From Chenopodium formosanum (lineage: Eukaryota; Streptophyta; Magnoliopsida; Caryophyllales; Amaranthaceae): a stretch of 64,000 nucleotides of DNA. The notes under the pieces were generated by a model that saw only the letters and a program-made list of their open reading frames with translations, ran no database searches and was not told where the DNA came from. Below, piece by piece: positions 32,240 through 42,362 of the stretch; the first letter of the stretch is position 1, and every line of letters begins with the position of its first letter. The stretch lies in contig CM044867.1 of the NCBI GenBank assembly GCA_024500155.1, positions 28,035,632 through 28,099,631 on the forward strand, read 5' to 3'. The position numbers were made by a program, and so were the translations under genes.

Positions 32240-35200
32240 ATGCCTAAATTTGTTCAAAACTCGACTTCGGGTAAGGCCGGCGAGGCTGACCCGTTTGCAC
32301 CCTTGTCCCCAGCTCCGGTGACCGAAGTTGAATATTCTTGTCAGCCTTCCTGGTCCAATATTTTGGAAGACGTTGAGATCATCTCAATCTCCCCGATAAG
32401 CATTTGCCCTCAGTTGCATTCTACTTTCGAGATTATTCAATACGGGTCAAACTTAGGCAAGATAGGTCGTAAAACAACAGAAATGCCGAGAACAAAAAGA
32501 ACTAGTTATCAACCCGAGGAATGTGAAAAATCTGAACACCGTGAAGGCAAAGAACCTGTGGTTGAGGGAAATTCTGATATCGGTGAGGAGCACATACAGT
32601 CTGTAGAGAGATCTCTGGAGGATATGGGTGAGGAGAGTGTAGGCAACAGTGGAAATGAAGGTGTAGGTGAGAGTGGAGATGAGGGATCCGGTGAGACCGG
32701 TAGTGGGGATGGCAGCCAGGATACCGAGGTAAGTGAGCAAAGGGTGAGAGTGAGGGAGGGTGAGGCCGCTGAAAGAAGCGATGCCGTCATAAAAGAAGAG
32801 AGTTTGGACGAGGGGTATGACTCTGAAAACGACGATCCAAAATACCGAGAACCCCTTGAGCTAAAGGCCGAGTATAAGGTTGTGTCAACAAAAGTTGACC
32901 CAGAATGGCTTGCGAAGGCTACCGAGAAAGAATATTGCCGTATCGGTGCTCATTTCTTCAACCTCCCTGACGGCTACGATTTGAAATTACCCGAAGAGGG
33001 TCAAACTGCTCTTGACTGTCCTGACGGTCATATAGTTGTATATGCAAAACATCTCGAGTATGGCTTACGGTTCCCACTACATCCTTTTGTCGAGAAAATT
33101 TTTAGGGCTTAGAATGTGTGCGTGGCGCAGCTAACGCCTATTGCTATTCGTAATCTTATTTCACTGGTATGGGTAATGATATTCATGGACTTCCCTCTTA
33201 CCTTAAACTTATTTCGCACTCTTAAGTGGCTAAAGAGAGATAGTCAGTCACCAGGGTTTTGGTCATTGTTCACGGCTCGTGGTAAATGCACGGTTTGGCC
33301 GAAACTGACCAGTTGTAAAGGCTGGATGGAGAATTTCTATTTTCTAAGTGTTCCTGAAGAATACAAAGTTCGCAGGCGTTTCTATCCTGCTCATAGCATG
33401 TTTGATACTATTAGGCGTAGAAGATTAGGTGAGATAGAGAAGTACGCTTGTAAGTTTTTTGACTGTACATATGTAAGGGCCGGTAGTAAGAATAAAGCTG
33501 TACCGGGGGTGTGGCTACCCAATTGTAATTATATCTTGGGTAACGCCCCTTTGTCTCATGTCGGTCTCTGCTGGACTGACGCATTTGGTACGGCTCTTCT
33601 CATATTAACAACTTTGCTTTATTTATTTATTTTTTTTTTTTTTTTATTTTTTTTTATTTTTTTTTTTTCGTTTTCATCGCTATTTTTACTATTTTTTATG
33701 TACATCGTTACTGTCTTCTTCTGTTTTTACTGTCATATTTTATTTATGTACTTTTATTGGAAATAACTGACTGCCCTGTCGGTATCTTGATTTTTAGTGT
33801 ATTTAAGCTTCACAATCATGTTACTCGTATTCATTTCTTGCGTGCTTACTGTGGTGCAGGTATTGATAAGTTAGACTTCGCCAACTTGGGCTTATATCCT
33901 GACGGCAGGGTGAAGTATCAGTGCCCTCCCAATCCAAAGCACAGTTACGATACCTTACCTGTTTACTGTACACGTGCTCATAAAGGGAAAAAGAGAAGAC
34001 GACAAGACATGACTTCCAACGAGCAACGCAGGACCAGAGTTCCCCGTGCTCTTCCGGTCAGACGAGGTGGAGCAAACACTCAGAAAAGGTCCAGCGACCT
34101 CTCCAGCCGTGACCAGAATAAAAGACAAAAGCAGGAGGAGGCCGCTAAGGATCAGCAGAAGCCGTCAGATGCCTTCAAGGATCTGAACGTTGTGAATTTG
34201 GAGGACGACGCTCCTACCGGTGTCAAGAAGTTAAATATCACTTTACGCCGACCTGCTGAGACAAGTGTGGTAGCAGCGGAGAAAGTGGTTACAACTGAGA
34301 AGACGGTAGCGGCGGAAGAGTCTTCTCTCAGGGTCCGACAAACTCTGTTGTCGGGGAAGTCCGCCAGCAGCAAGAACGCCTTTATACCTGTGCTGACAGG
34401 GGATTATATCGAGATCCCCCATGTAAAGCTTCCTACCGAGGTGGCTGAGGAGTTTTTGGTTCCTAGCGGCAGTGCTGGCGAGCCGTGGCTTCCGCGTATC
34501 AACGTGAATAGGGGAGAGTCTGTTATCTGCGACGATCCCAATACCGGAGGCAGCATGGGGTGGAGAATGCTGAAAGATTTGGCCACACCGGCGGACAGGC
34601 CTGTCGACAAGCTGATAGCTCCTTGCGGTCAGATGATGAATGATATGCTCCGGGTAAGACATAATTGCCGTCATGACCCTTGCTACCTTATTACTTATGT
34701 TTTGATTTACATATTATTATTATTTTTTATGTTACTATATATATACTTACGTTGTTTTTTCTTCTCTTTTTTTTTTTTTGCTTTAGACGGTTAATTCGGC
34801 TGTCGAGGTGGTACATATGTACCGTTATTACCAGCGCTGTCATGATCAAGCTGAAGTGAAATTCAAGAAGTGCGACGACGCCCGACAAGCTGCTGTTAAC
34901 GAGAAGGAGAAACTCAAAGGCACCGTCAAAACTATGGAGAACAAACTGGTTGCCCTAAACTCAAAGCTGACCAATCAGGAGTCTATGCAGAGGAGGATTA
35001 CCAGCCTTGAGCAGGAGCTGAAAGCAGAAAAAGAGGCTAAGGCAAGGTTGGAGGGATCCTTGAAAAGAGCTGAAGAGGAGAAGCCCGGTATCAGGCGCCG
35101 AGCAGTCAACCGGTTCCTACAGTCCAATCACTATCGGAACTTGCTGGTGGACCGGTATACTGGTGGGTGGGTAGCTGCTCACCGTTGCGTCTGCAAAGCC

Positions 35201-35455
35201 GAGAACTGGGATGCGGAGAAATGGCAGGCAGCTGAGGCTGCTTATGGTGAAGACATGCATCTCTCTCCTACCAGCTACGAAGGGGATTATTTTGACAACC
35301 CCCCTCCAATCGAAGTGCTGAAGAACCTGGATCCGCGAGATTTGCCGGAAGAAGAGTTTGCTGATGCTCTTATTGCTAGTCCTGTCAAAGAGGACATTGC
35401 TGCCGGCATCTCTGAACCTGCCCTCGAGAAGGAGCCTGGGCCAAAGAAAGATTAA
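32240..35455 (+). CDS. Spliced antisense gene of the Tat element, one internal stop
   Basis: Runs opposite to gag-pol, tail-to-tail. Exons 32240-33587, 33860-34653 and 34787-35455 join in frame to 936 codons. Both introns (272 and 133 bp) are GT-AG with T-rich tracts, and the exons are phase-consistent (1, then 0). ATG 32240 was chosen over the upstream GTG. Order: an acidic E/G/S-rich region (about residues 100-220), a domain with YGLRFPLHPFVEKIF like the Pfam 'putative gypsy type transposon' family, a basic KGKKRRRQ patch (possible nuclear signal), an alanine/valine linker, then a coiled coil (34838-35090) and an acidic tail. TAG at 33110-33112 (codon 291) interrupts the domain in frame, so this copy may be defective. 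Such extra ORFs are known in Tat elements; their role is not. Confidence 0.8.
33588..33859 (+). other. Intron 1 of the antisense gene
   Basis: Donor G|GTACGG, acceptor GTGCAG, phase 1, with long T runs near 33630-33670. Removing it joins TDAF to IDKLDFANLG in frame. Confidence 0.7.
34654..34786 (+). other. Intron 2 of the antisense gene
   Basis: Donor CGG|GTAAGA, acceptor TTTGCTTTAG, phase 0, T-rich. Joins NDMLR to TVNSAVEVV in frame. Confidence 0.75.
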
Positions 35456-36319
35456 TGGGGCGGGCAGTCATCACCGGAATCTTGCGGGTCCTCCTTATCT
35501 GTAATTTCCAAGGCTCACTGTTGAGCAGCTTATGTTTGTTCTTGTTCGAAAACAACAATAATTTTTATGTTTTTTAAAACTTGTACTTTGGCCGATATGA
35601 CCCTTGTCTCTTTTTTGGGTGATGGCTGTCGATTTCATGTGTATGTTCTAACAATTTCTATTTCCTGTTTGAGTTAAAACATGTATCTGTAATGTTTGAA
35701 CTTAGCCTACTTTCTGAATAATTTTACCGTTGATCTTATTTTACTGTGTGCACGTTCCTTTATTGTCTTGATTCTAATGCCGTAAGTAACAATATGCTTG
35801 TCTGCGATTTCTACAACTGCTATTTACAAGTAGATTGTAACTTGTATTATAATTGCATATTCGTTCTTTTATTTGGACGAAAAAATTGTATAACTTGCCC
35901 TCCCGTCTTTTCGACTCTTAGGCTTAGGCATATGCCCCCGAATTCCGCAATTGATTTCCGTAGAAATTGATTTCGGAATTCCTTATCCATCTGTTATTGC
36001 CGGTATTTTCCAGTATCCGCAGCCTTTATTAGGCCAAGTATTTGACAGTAGATCAGACCATCAATTTCAACTTGCCTTGAGGCGCAATAGTTATCCAACC
36101 TTCCCCCTTACTTGAATGAAAGAGACAGCTAGCTAGGCTGTTTATCAGATCATATCGAAAGTAGGGGATGGCTCTATATGTTGTAGTACTTTCTTTTATT
36201 AATTAACGGCCGTGGCCATAAATCATCAAAACAAATTACAAGCGGGAGGTTGGTTACAAAAATATTAAATCATGACTACATGCCATGCCGGTACCTAACA
36301 TAAGACGCAAATGCACAAA
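35456..36319. other. Spacer between the convergent antisense gene and gag-pol
   Basis: About 865 bp with no coding. It must carry the 3' ends of two opposing transcripts; several AATAA-like words are present on the plus side (35550-35720). No clear terminator can be claimed. Confidence 0.5.
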
Positions 36320-39300
36320 CTAAACGTAATATTTCTTAAGGACATTTGTATTCCAAACATTCTTTAACGGTACTCCCTCTAGAGTCATTAGCCGGTATGA
36401 TCCTTGCCGAACCGTTTCATACACCTGATAGGGGCCTTCCCAATTTGCTGTGAGTTTGCCTTCTGCATTCCCTCTACCCGTTGCCGCCGTTCGACGAAGG
36501 ACCAAATCCCCATCTTCCAGAGGCCGATAATTAACTCTCTTGTTATACGCTTGACTCATACGATTTTTATATGCCGCTGACTTGATGGCCGCCGTAAGCC
36601 GAGTTTCAGGTAAGAAGTCTAACTGTTGTCGTAGAAGCAAGTCGTTTTGATCCTCACAAAAATGCTGAACACGAAATGTAGGGAGTCCTACTTCAGCCGG
36701 AACGACTGCTTCAGAACCGAAAGCAAGGTTGAATGGAGATTCTCCGGTGGTCTCCCTTGTTGTCGTTCTATTCGCCCATAATATTTCCGGGATCAGATCG
36801 GCCCACAAGCCCTTTGCATCTTCCACCTTCTTTTTTAGTGCCGTTAATATTTGCTTGTTTGCGGCTTCCGCTTGCCCATTTGACTGAGGATGGCAGACAG
36901 CCGCATATGCAAATTTCACCTTGTATATGCTAAGGAAGTTCTTAACCGGATTGCAATCAAATTGGGAGCCGTGATCAAATACCATGGCAACCGGTAGACC
37001 AAATCGCGTGAATATACCCTTCCATATGAACTTCTTAACTTCACTGGCTGTTATCTTTGCTACCGGTTCTTCTTCTATCCACTTAGTGAAGTAGTCAATC
37101 CCTACTATTAGGAATTTTCTGCTCCCTGTTGCCGACGTGAAAGGTCCGATAATGTCCATTCCCCATTGTGCAAACGGTATTGGATTTAAAATTGGCGTCA
37201 GGTCGTTTGGCGGCTGATTTATTGCCGGCCCAAATTTTTGACATTTGTCGCACCTTTTCGCGTATGCTAAGGTATCGACATTCATTGTTGGCCAATAATA
37301 CCCTCTTTTCATCGCTTCCAAGGACATTGACCGTCCTCCAGCATGATTTCCGCAATCTCCTTCATGGATTTCTTCTACCAGCCTAGCTGACTCATAGGCC
37401 GATATACATCTTCGCAACGGTAACGAGAACCCCCTTTTATACAACATTCCTTTGAACATGACAAACCAGACACTGTCCTTCCTTATCTTCTGGGCTTCTA
37501 ATTTGTTCACCGGTAAGACGCTGTGCACCTTGTAGGCCAGTACGCCATCATACCATTCTTTGCCGTTAACCACGCAATTCACTTGTTTTGGAGTGTTGTC
37601 GGGGTCAATGCTTTTACTTTCCAGAAGCTCCACCATCACAGTACGTTCTAGATCATTGAAGCTTGAACTTGCCAATTTTGCCAAGGCGTCTGCCTGTGTG
37701 TTTTGCGCTCTCAGCACCAGTTGTATTTCGAATGATTCCAAGTTAGCCATTACCGCTTTCAACTTTGCCAAGTAAGCCACCATTGTTTGTTCCTTGGCCT
37801 CATAAGTGCCGTCAAATTGACTTGCCACCAATTGTGAGTCTGTCGTGAGCTCTATCCGCCTTGCCTCGGCTGCAACACATAATTGCACCCCCGCAAGTGC
37901 TGCTTCGTATTCGGCTTCATTATTAGAGGCTTTAAACTTGAATTTGATGGCGTATTCAAATATGTCACCTTGCAGTGATGTCATGACAATACCGGCGCCG
38001 GAGCCTGTTGATGCTGAGGAGCCGTCAACGGAAACTTTCCACAATCCGTTGATTTCTTCTTCTTCTGTGTAAGATGCTTCCACAATGAAGTCAGACAGAG
38101 CCTGAGCCTTTATCGACACTCGTGGCTTGTAAATTATAGCATATTCCGACAACTCTACCGCCCATTTGAGCAACCTTCCTGACGTCTCCATCTTCTGCAG
38201 GGACTTCTCTAACGGCTGGTTTGTTAATACTTCAATGGTATGCGCATCAAAATACGGCCTGAGCTTTCTTGCTGCTGTAACCACTGCATATGCAATCTTC
38301 TCTATCAGAGGGTATCTTCTCTCAGCCGCGTTCAAAACGTGGCTCACAAAATAAATCGGCAGTTGAGCCCTCTTTCGCTCCACTATCAGCACCGCTGCAA
38401 CCGTCTTCGGAGATGCCGAGATGTACAACTGCAGGTTCTCTCCCTGTTCCGGCCGTGCTATGGTCGGGAGAGACCTTAGATGGCTTTTGACCACCTCTAA
38501 TGCCTTTGCTTGCTCCTCTCCCCAGATGAATGTTTTGTTTTGCCGGAGGACTACAAAGAACGGTAAGGCCTTATCAGCTGATTTGCTAATAAACCTTGTC
38601 AGCGCCGCCATGCGGCCAGTAAGCTTTTGTATATCTTTTATCGATTTGGGTTGTGGTAGGCTAATTATAGCTTCTACTTTGTCGGGATTTGCATCTATCC
38701 CCCTTTCACTAACCATAAACCCCAAAAACTTTCCCGAACGAACCCCAAAGACGCACTTTTCCGGATTGAGATTCATTCGGTATTGACGCAAGGTTTCAAA
38801 TGTCTCCCTTAAATCTGCAACGTGATCCATGGCCAACCGGCTTTTTACGATGGAGTCATCAACGTATACTTCCACATTTCTCCTTTTCTGATTTGCGAAG
38901 ACTTTGTCTACCAATTTCTGATATGTTGCCCCGGCGTTTCGTAACCCAAACGGCATTGCCTTGTAACAAAATACTCCGGCATCAGTGATAAACGCCGCTT
39001 TCGTTCTGTCTGGTGCATACAGGCTGACCTGATGGTATCCCGAGAAAGCGTCCATGAAACTGAGCAGAGCATGGCCGGAAGTGGAATCTACCAGCCTATC
39101 TATTCGGGGCAGTGGATAGCAATCCTTTGGGCAGGCTTTATTCAGGTCAGTAAAGTCTACGCACATCCTCCATTTTCCTGACGGCTTCCTCACCATGACG
39201 ACATTTGCTAGCCATTCGGGGTATGTACAAGGCTCAATAAACCCTGCCGCTAGCAACTTGTTTACCTCTGCTTGTATTGCTTCTATCTTTTCTGTCGAGA

Positions 39301-41278
39301 AGTTTCGTTTTTTCTGCCTAACCGGTCTGGCCTTTCTATCCACATTCAGCTTGTGCACTATGACGTCCGGGTGAATCCCTGGCATTTCATCTGCCGAGAA
39401 AGCAAATACGTCGGCATTCTCCCGTAAAAGTTCTACCAGATGACAGCGGGTATCAACATCCATGTCCGACCCTACTCGCACAGTCCTTCCCGATACCCCA
39501 GGTTGTAATTCGATTTCTACCGTCTCCCCTCCCGGCGAAGGGCGGGGAACTGCTGCCGGGCGTGTATCGAAATTCTCCATTACTAAGTCGTGTGTAGATA
39601 CAGCTCGCCCCCTTTTCTGCGTTTCCTGATTAACCTGGGGCTGTCGGTTGGGCTGCTTTAGAGCTGTTACATAGCACTCTCTGGCCATTGTCTGACCTCC
39701 CCTAACGCGCTCTGCCTTCCCCAAATTTGAAACGTATACCATTGTCAAATGATATGTCGAAACGACCCCTTGCACATCATGGATCAGGGGTCGACCGACA
39801 ATGGCGTTGTATGCCGATGGCACATCAACTACTAAAAACTCCGTCATAACATCCCTGGCCGCCAAGCCCTCGCCAATCCGAACTTGCAATGCTATACTTC
39901 CTTCCGGCCTAACTGTAGAACCGTTGAAACCGATAACCGGATACGATACCGGGGTAAGGTACTTCCGGCCTATTCTCATTGCATCAAATGCTTCTGCGAA
40001 CAGGATGTTAGCGGAGCTTCCTCCATCGACCAGCACGCGTTTGATGTTGGCTCCATTGACCGTCAGAATTAGAACCAACGGATCATCGTGAGGAAAAACC
40101 AAGCCCTTGGCGTCTGCCTCTGAAAAGGACACTGACGGCATGGACGCGGGCCTTGGGCGTTTGTCTATGCCTAGTGCATTTACTGTGTGCCGGTGCTCAG
40201 ACAAACTCTTTTTCGCCCCGCTAATCGATCCCCCATGCACCGGACCACCGGTAATAACCTCTATGGTGATTTTGTGATTGGGCACGCCATTCCCCTGACG
40301 GTATTCCCCGCTGTGGTTTCGCCGGTAGGTGTCATCTTGCATGGACGAGTCACCCTGTCTTCGATACTCATTTGGTCTGGGTTGCAGGGCTGGCTGCCGG
40401 CTTGACCCTGCTTGTGCCCGGTACTGAGACAGGTGGCCCTTTCGAATAAGGTCTTCTATGTTCTCCTTCAACTGAGTACATTCCTCCGTATAATGGCCGA
40501 TATCTCTATGGAACATGCAATACTTTTTTGTGTCCCGACCTTTGGTTATCATTGGTGCCGGTCGCGTCCATTCTTCTCGGTGTTGATTTATCGAATATAT
40601 CGCAGCCCTAGGTGTGTTCAATTGCGTGTAACTGTTGTACCGGCCAAGACCTCTAGGTGGCCTGGCGGCTCTTGGTGGGCCTGATTGCTGCTGTAATCTG
40701 TTCGTTCCGCCAATGTAAGCATGAGGCGCAACGCCGTCGTTCTGCCTTCGAGAGGGTTCTGATGCCGCTATCTGGCTACTGGTTTTCAACAACTCCTCGC
40801 TTTTTATGTATTCATAGGCCTTGCCAAAGGCCACGCCTAAATTTGGAAACGACTTTCTCGCCATATATTTTTTGAAATCACTATCCCATAGACCATTCAT
40901 TAAGGCCATTACAGCTATTTCTTGCTGTAATTTCGGTATCGTATTAGCCTCACTGTTGAATCTCCTTATGAAATCCCTAAGGGACTCGTCCCTTCTTTGC
41001 CTGACCGACATAAGCTCTCCAGAAGTTCTTTGCCTTGCGCTATTGCTAATGTATTGGCCGGTAAACAATTCAACCAAAGTATCGAAGCAATCTATAGATT
41101 CATTCTCTAAATTGGAAAACCAATCCGAGGCTGGGCCCGTGAGCGTTGTCGGAAACACCTTACACCACACCGCATCGGTGTCGGTATAAAGTAACATATG
41201 GCTTTCAAACGCTGCTACATATCGCCCGGGATCTCCTTTCCCATCAAAGGTACATGCCGGCATTTTTATCCTTTCCAT
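36320..41278 (-). CDS. Gag-pol polyprotein, Tat lineage
   Basis: An uninterrupted 1652-codon frame. Order: Gag capsid-like region (residues 1-170), a CMFHRDIGHYTEEC zinc-knuckle-like motif (about 255), aspartic protease VLVDGGSS (about 415), reverse transcriptase with YVDD (about 804), a first RNase H (about 930-1060), a second, archaeal-like RNase H starting VSVDGSS (about 1080-1210), and integrase with HHCC zinc region (about 1303-1345), catalytic GMDIIGPF, FDHGSQFD and NGQAEAANKQ (about 1372-1475). It ends WNTNVLKKYYV with no chromodomain. The double RNase H is a hallmark of Tat. All catalytic residues look present, so the frame may be functional. Small plus-strand ORFs here are shadows. 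Confidence 0.95.
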   Translation of the reverse strand: MERIKMPACTFDGKGDPGRYVAAFESHMLLYTDTDAVWCKVFPTTLTGPASDWFSNLENESIDCFDTLVELFTGQYISNSARQRTSGELMSVRQRRDESLRDFIRRFNSEANTIPKLQQEIAVMALMNGLWDSDFKKYMARKSFPNLGVAFGKAYEYIKSEELLKTSSQIAASEPSRRQNDGVAPHAYIGGTNRLQQQSGPPRAARPPRGLGRYNSYTQLNTPRAAIYSINQHREEWTRPAPMITKGRDTKKYCMFHRDIGHYTEECTQLKENIEDLIRKGHLSQYRAQAGSSRQPALQPRPNEYRRQGDSSMQDDTYRRNHSGEYRQGNGVPNHKITIEVITGGPVHGGSISGAKKSLSEHRHTVNALGIDKRPRPASMPSVSFSEADAKGLVFPHDDPLVLILTVNGANIKRVLVDGGSSANILFAEAFDAMRIGRKYLTPVSYPVIGFNGSTVRPEGSIALQVRIGEGLAARDVMTEFLVVDVPSAYNAIVGRPLIHDVQGVVSTYHLTMVYVSNLGKAERVRGGQTMARECYVTALKQPNRQPQVNQETQKRGRAVSTHDLVMENFDTRPAAVPRPSPGGETVEIELQPGVSGRTVRVGSDMDVDTRCHLVELLRENADVFAFSADEMPGIHPDVIVHKLNVDRKARPVRQKKRNFSTEKIEAIQAEVNKLLAAGFIEPCTYPEWLANVVMVRKPSGKWRMCVDFTDLNKACPKDCYPLPRIDRLVDSTSGHALLSFMDAFSGYHQVSLYAPDRTKAAFITDAGVFCYKAMPFGLRNAGATYQKLVDKVFANQKRRNVEVYVDDSIVKSRLAMDHVADLRETFETLRQYRMNLNPEKCVFGVRSGKFLGFMVSERGIDANPDKVEAIISLPQPKSIKDIQKLTGRMAALTRFISKSADKALPFFVVLRQNKTFIWGEEQAKALEVVKSHLRSLPTIARPEQGENLQLYISASPKTVAAVLIVERKRAQLPIYFVSHVLNAAERRYPLIEKIAYAVVTAARKLRPYFDAHTIEVLTNQPLEKSLQKMETSGRLLKWAVELSEYAIIYKPRVSIKAQALSDFIVEASYTEEEEINGLWKVSVDGSSASTGSGAGIVMTSLQGDIFEYAIKFKFKASNNEAEYEAALAGVQLCVAAEARRIELTTDSQLVASQFDGTYEAKEQTMVAYLAKLKAVMANLESFEIQLVLRAQNTQADALAKLASSSFNDLERTVMVELLESKSIDPDNTPKQVNCVVNGKEWYDGVLAYKVHSVLPVNKLEAQKIRKDSVWFVMFKGMLYKRGFSLPLRRCISAYESARLVEEIHEGDCGNHAGGRSMSLEAMKRGYYWPTMNVDTLAYAKRCDKCQKFGPAINQPPNDLTPILNPIPFAQWGMDIIGPFTSATGSRKFLIVGIDYFTKWIEEEPVAKITASEVKKFIWKGIFTRFGLPVAMVFDHGSQFDCNPVKNFLSIYKVKFAYAAVCHPQSNGQAEAANKQILTALKKKVEDAKGLWADLIPEILWANRTTTRETTGESPFNLAFGSEAVVPAEVGLPTFRVQHFCEDQNDLLLRQQLDFLPETRLTAAIKSAAYKNRMSQAYNKRVNYRPLEDGDLVLRRTAATGRGNAEGKLTANWEGPYQVYETVRQGSYRLMTLEGVPLKNVWNTNVLKKYYV

Positions 41279-41433
41279 TTGTTGATCCAGTACCTCCTGG
41301 GTAAAGGGTGATACTCTCGGCCTGACTATAGTCCTGGTTCCACGCCTTAGCGGCCGGCTATTGACCTCTTGCTGTCGGGACCCTGAATCTCCTATCGGCG
41401 TCCCATGAGTTGGTTGGCGGTCACTGGGGATAA

Positions 41434-41847
41434 TTATTCCTCGATTTTGGGGCTGTGGCCGGCTATTGACCTCTTGCTGTCGGAACCCTGGTTGAACTGG
41501 CTTGCCAGATTCACAATCACAGGAACGGCCGGTGTATTATTTCGCCCCCTGTTGGCTGCAGCTTCAGCCTCCTTCCTTTTTCGGGACATCGCCTTCATTA
41601 CCCTTGCCGTTACCTCTAACTCCTCTGGGGTAAATTCCTCCATGGGGTCCAACATTCGTGCGGGGCTCCGTTCTGGTGTTACCAGTGTGTTCACAGTATT
41701 CCTGTGAAGAAGATGGGTTTCATCCTCCACTTCAATCTCGGGTATTGCATTGACGGTCTTGTTTGCATTGACATTCAAAGTGCTGCTATCATACTGACGG
41801 TTTTCGGTTTCTGCTGTCGGTGTTATGCGTTCCTGATTTTCTTCCAT
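41434..41847 (-). CDS. Gag N-terminal segment in a shifted frame
   Basis: 138 codons from ATG 41847, rich in E, R, N and T, starting 60 bp downstream of the 5' LTR. It ends in a different frame from the main gag-pol frame. Near 41490 the polyprotein frame opens upstream of its first ATG (41278) with the same R-Q-Q-E-V-N-S-R-P word seen twice, so the two frames overlap around 41434-41500. A frameshift mutation, or shifting during translation, would connect them. The reading here is Gag leader; no domain is recognised. Confidence 0.6.
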   Translation of the reverse strand: MEENQERITPTAETENRQYDSSTLNVNANKTVNAIPEIEVEDETHLLHRNTVNTLVTPERSPARMLDPMEEFTPEELEVTARVMKAMSRKRKEAEAAANRGRNNTPAVPVIVNLASQFNQGSDSKRSIAGHSPKIEE

Positions 41848-41887
41848 GACTGGCGTAGGTTATTTGGACGATAGAAGTTATTACTAT

Positions 41888-41905
41888 CCCCTCCTTCTAG
41901 CGCCA
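41888..41905 (-). promoter_or_regulatory. Primer-binding site, tRNA-Asn type
   Basis: Two bases after the 5' LTR the element reads TGGCGCTAGAAGGAGGGG. Its complement ends CTTCTAGCGCCA, which fits the 3' end of plant cytosolic tRNA-Asn (acceptor GCUGGAA pairs with UUCUAGC). The tRNA match is from memory. Confidence 0.7.
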
Positions 41906-41907
41906 AC

Positions 41908-42362
41908 TGTTCCGGGTAATTCCGGCACAGATAATCTTCGTGGGTTGGTAAAGGTTTACTGTCCAATTATGCACCTGCACAGTCAATACAGATAAGCTAA
42001 CCCGGGGGTTATCCGGGAATAACCTCTCCGATGCTAAAGTCAGCAATCCGGTAAGAAGAAAGAATGAGGAAAGAGAAAGTGTTTTTGATGTGTAGAGAGA
42101 GAGAGAGAGAAAAGATTGTACCTTTGGACGAACATTTGCTTGGGTATATATAGAAAAATAACCAAGCTGGTGCCACCTATAACGATAGGTGGCAAACCGA
42201 CCCCATAGGCAGCAGGTGCCTACGTGGTCTTAAGCAGCTCTCCACGTGGCCGTTTAGAAAGGCCGTTATGGACATTTGAGCTTTCTTACTAATGAGTTGT
42301 TTCTGTGTTATTATTGCATATTACCGGCTAAGTAGGTAGTACTACCGGTATTATCCCGTACA
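41908..42362 (-). repeat. 5' LTR of the young Tat element
   Basis: 455 bp, TGTACGGG...CCGGAACA in element sense. It differs from the 3' LTR at three transitions. G-box type CCACGTGG at 42242-42249 lies about 90 bp upstream of the TATATATA box (about 42143-42153). Confidence 0.95.

Larger units (their letters stand above)
30781..42362 (-). mobile_element. Young complete Tat-lineage Ty3/gypsy retrotransposon
   Basis: Complete element transcribed leftward: 5' LTR 41908-42362, primer site, gag start, gag-pol 41278-36320, a facing gene on the plus strand (32240-35455), a tandem array, polypurine tract, and 3' LTR 30781-31235. TTAG flanks both sides (TTAGT on the left, TTAGC on the right), a 5-bp duplication with one change. 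The LTRs are 455 bp each and differ at three sites, all transitions (99.3 percent identity), so insertion was recent. Tat features are two RNase H domains, no chromodomain, an extra antisense gene, and tandem repeats in the 3' region. It landed in DNA just downstream of the ankyrin gene. Confidence 0.95.

Noticed and set aside
33588..33859. Membrane segment in the antisense gene (poly-F/L stretch)
   Set aside because: It is translated T-rich intron; splicing removes it and restores a soluble-looking frame.
37560..41189. Many plus-strand ORFs of 60-122 codons
   Set aside because: Shadows of the gag-pol frame on the minus strand.
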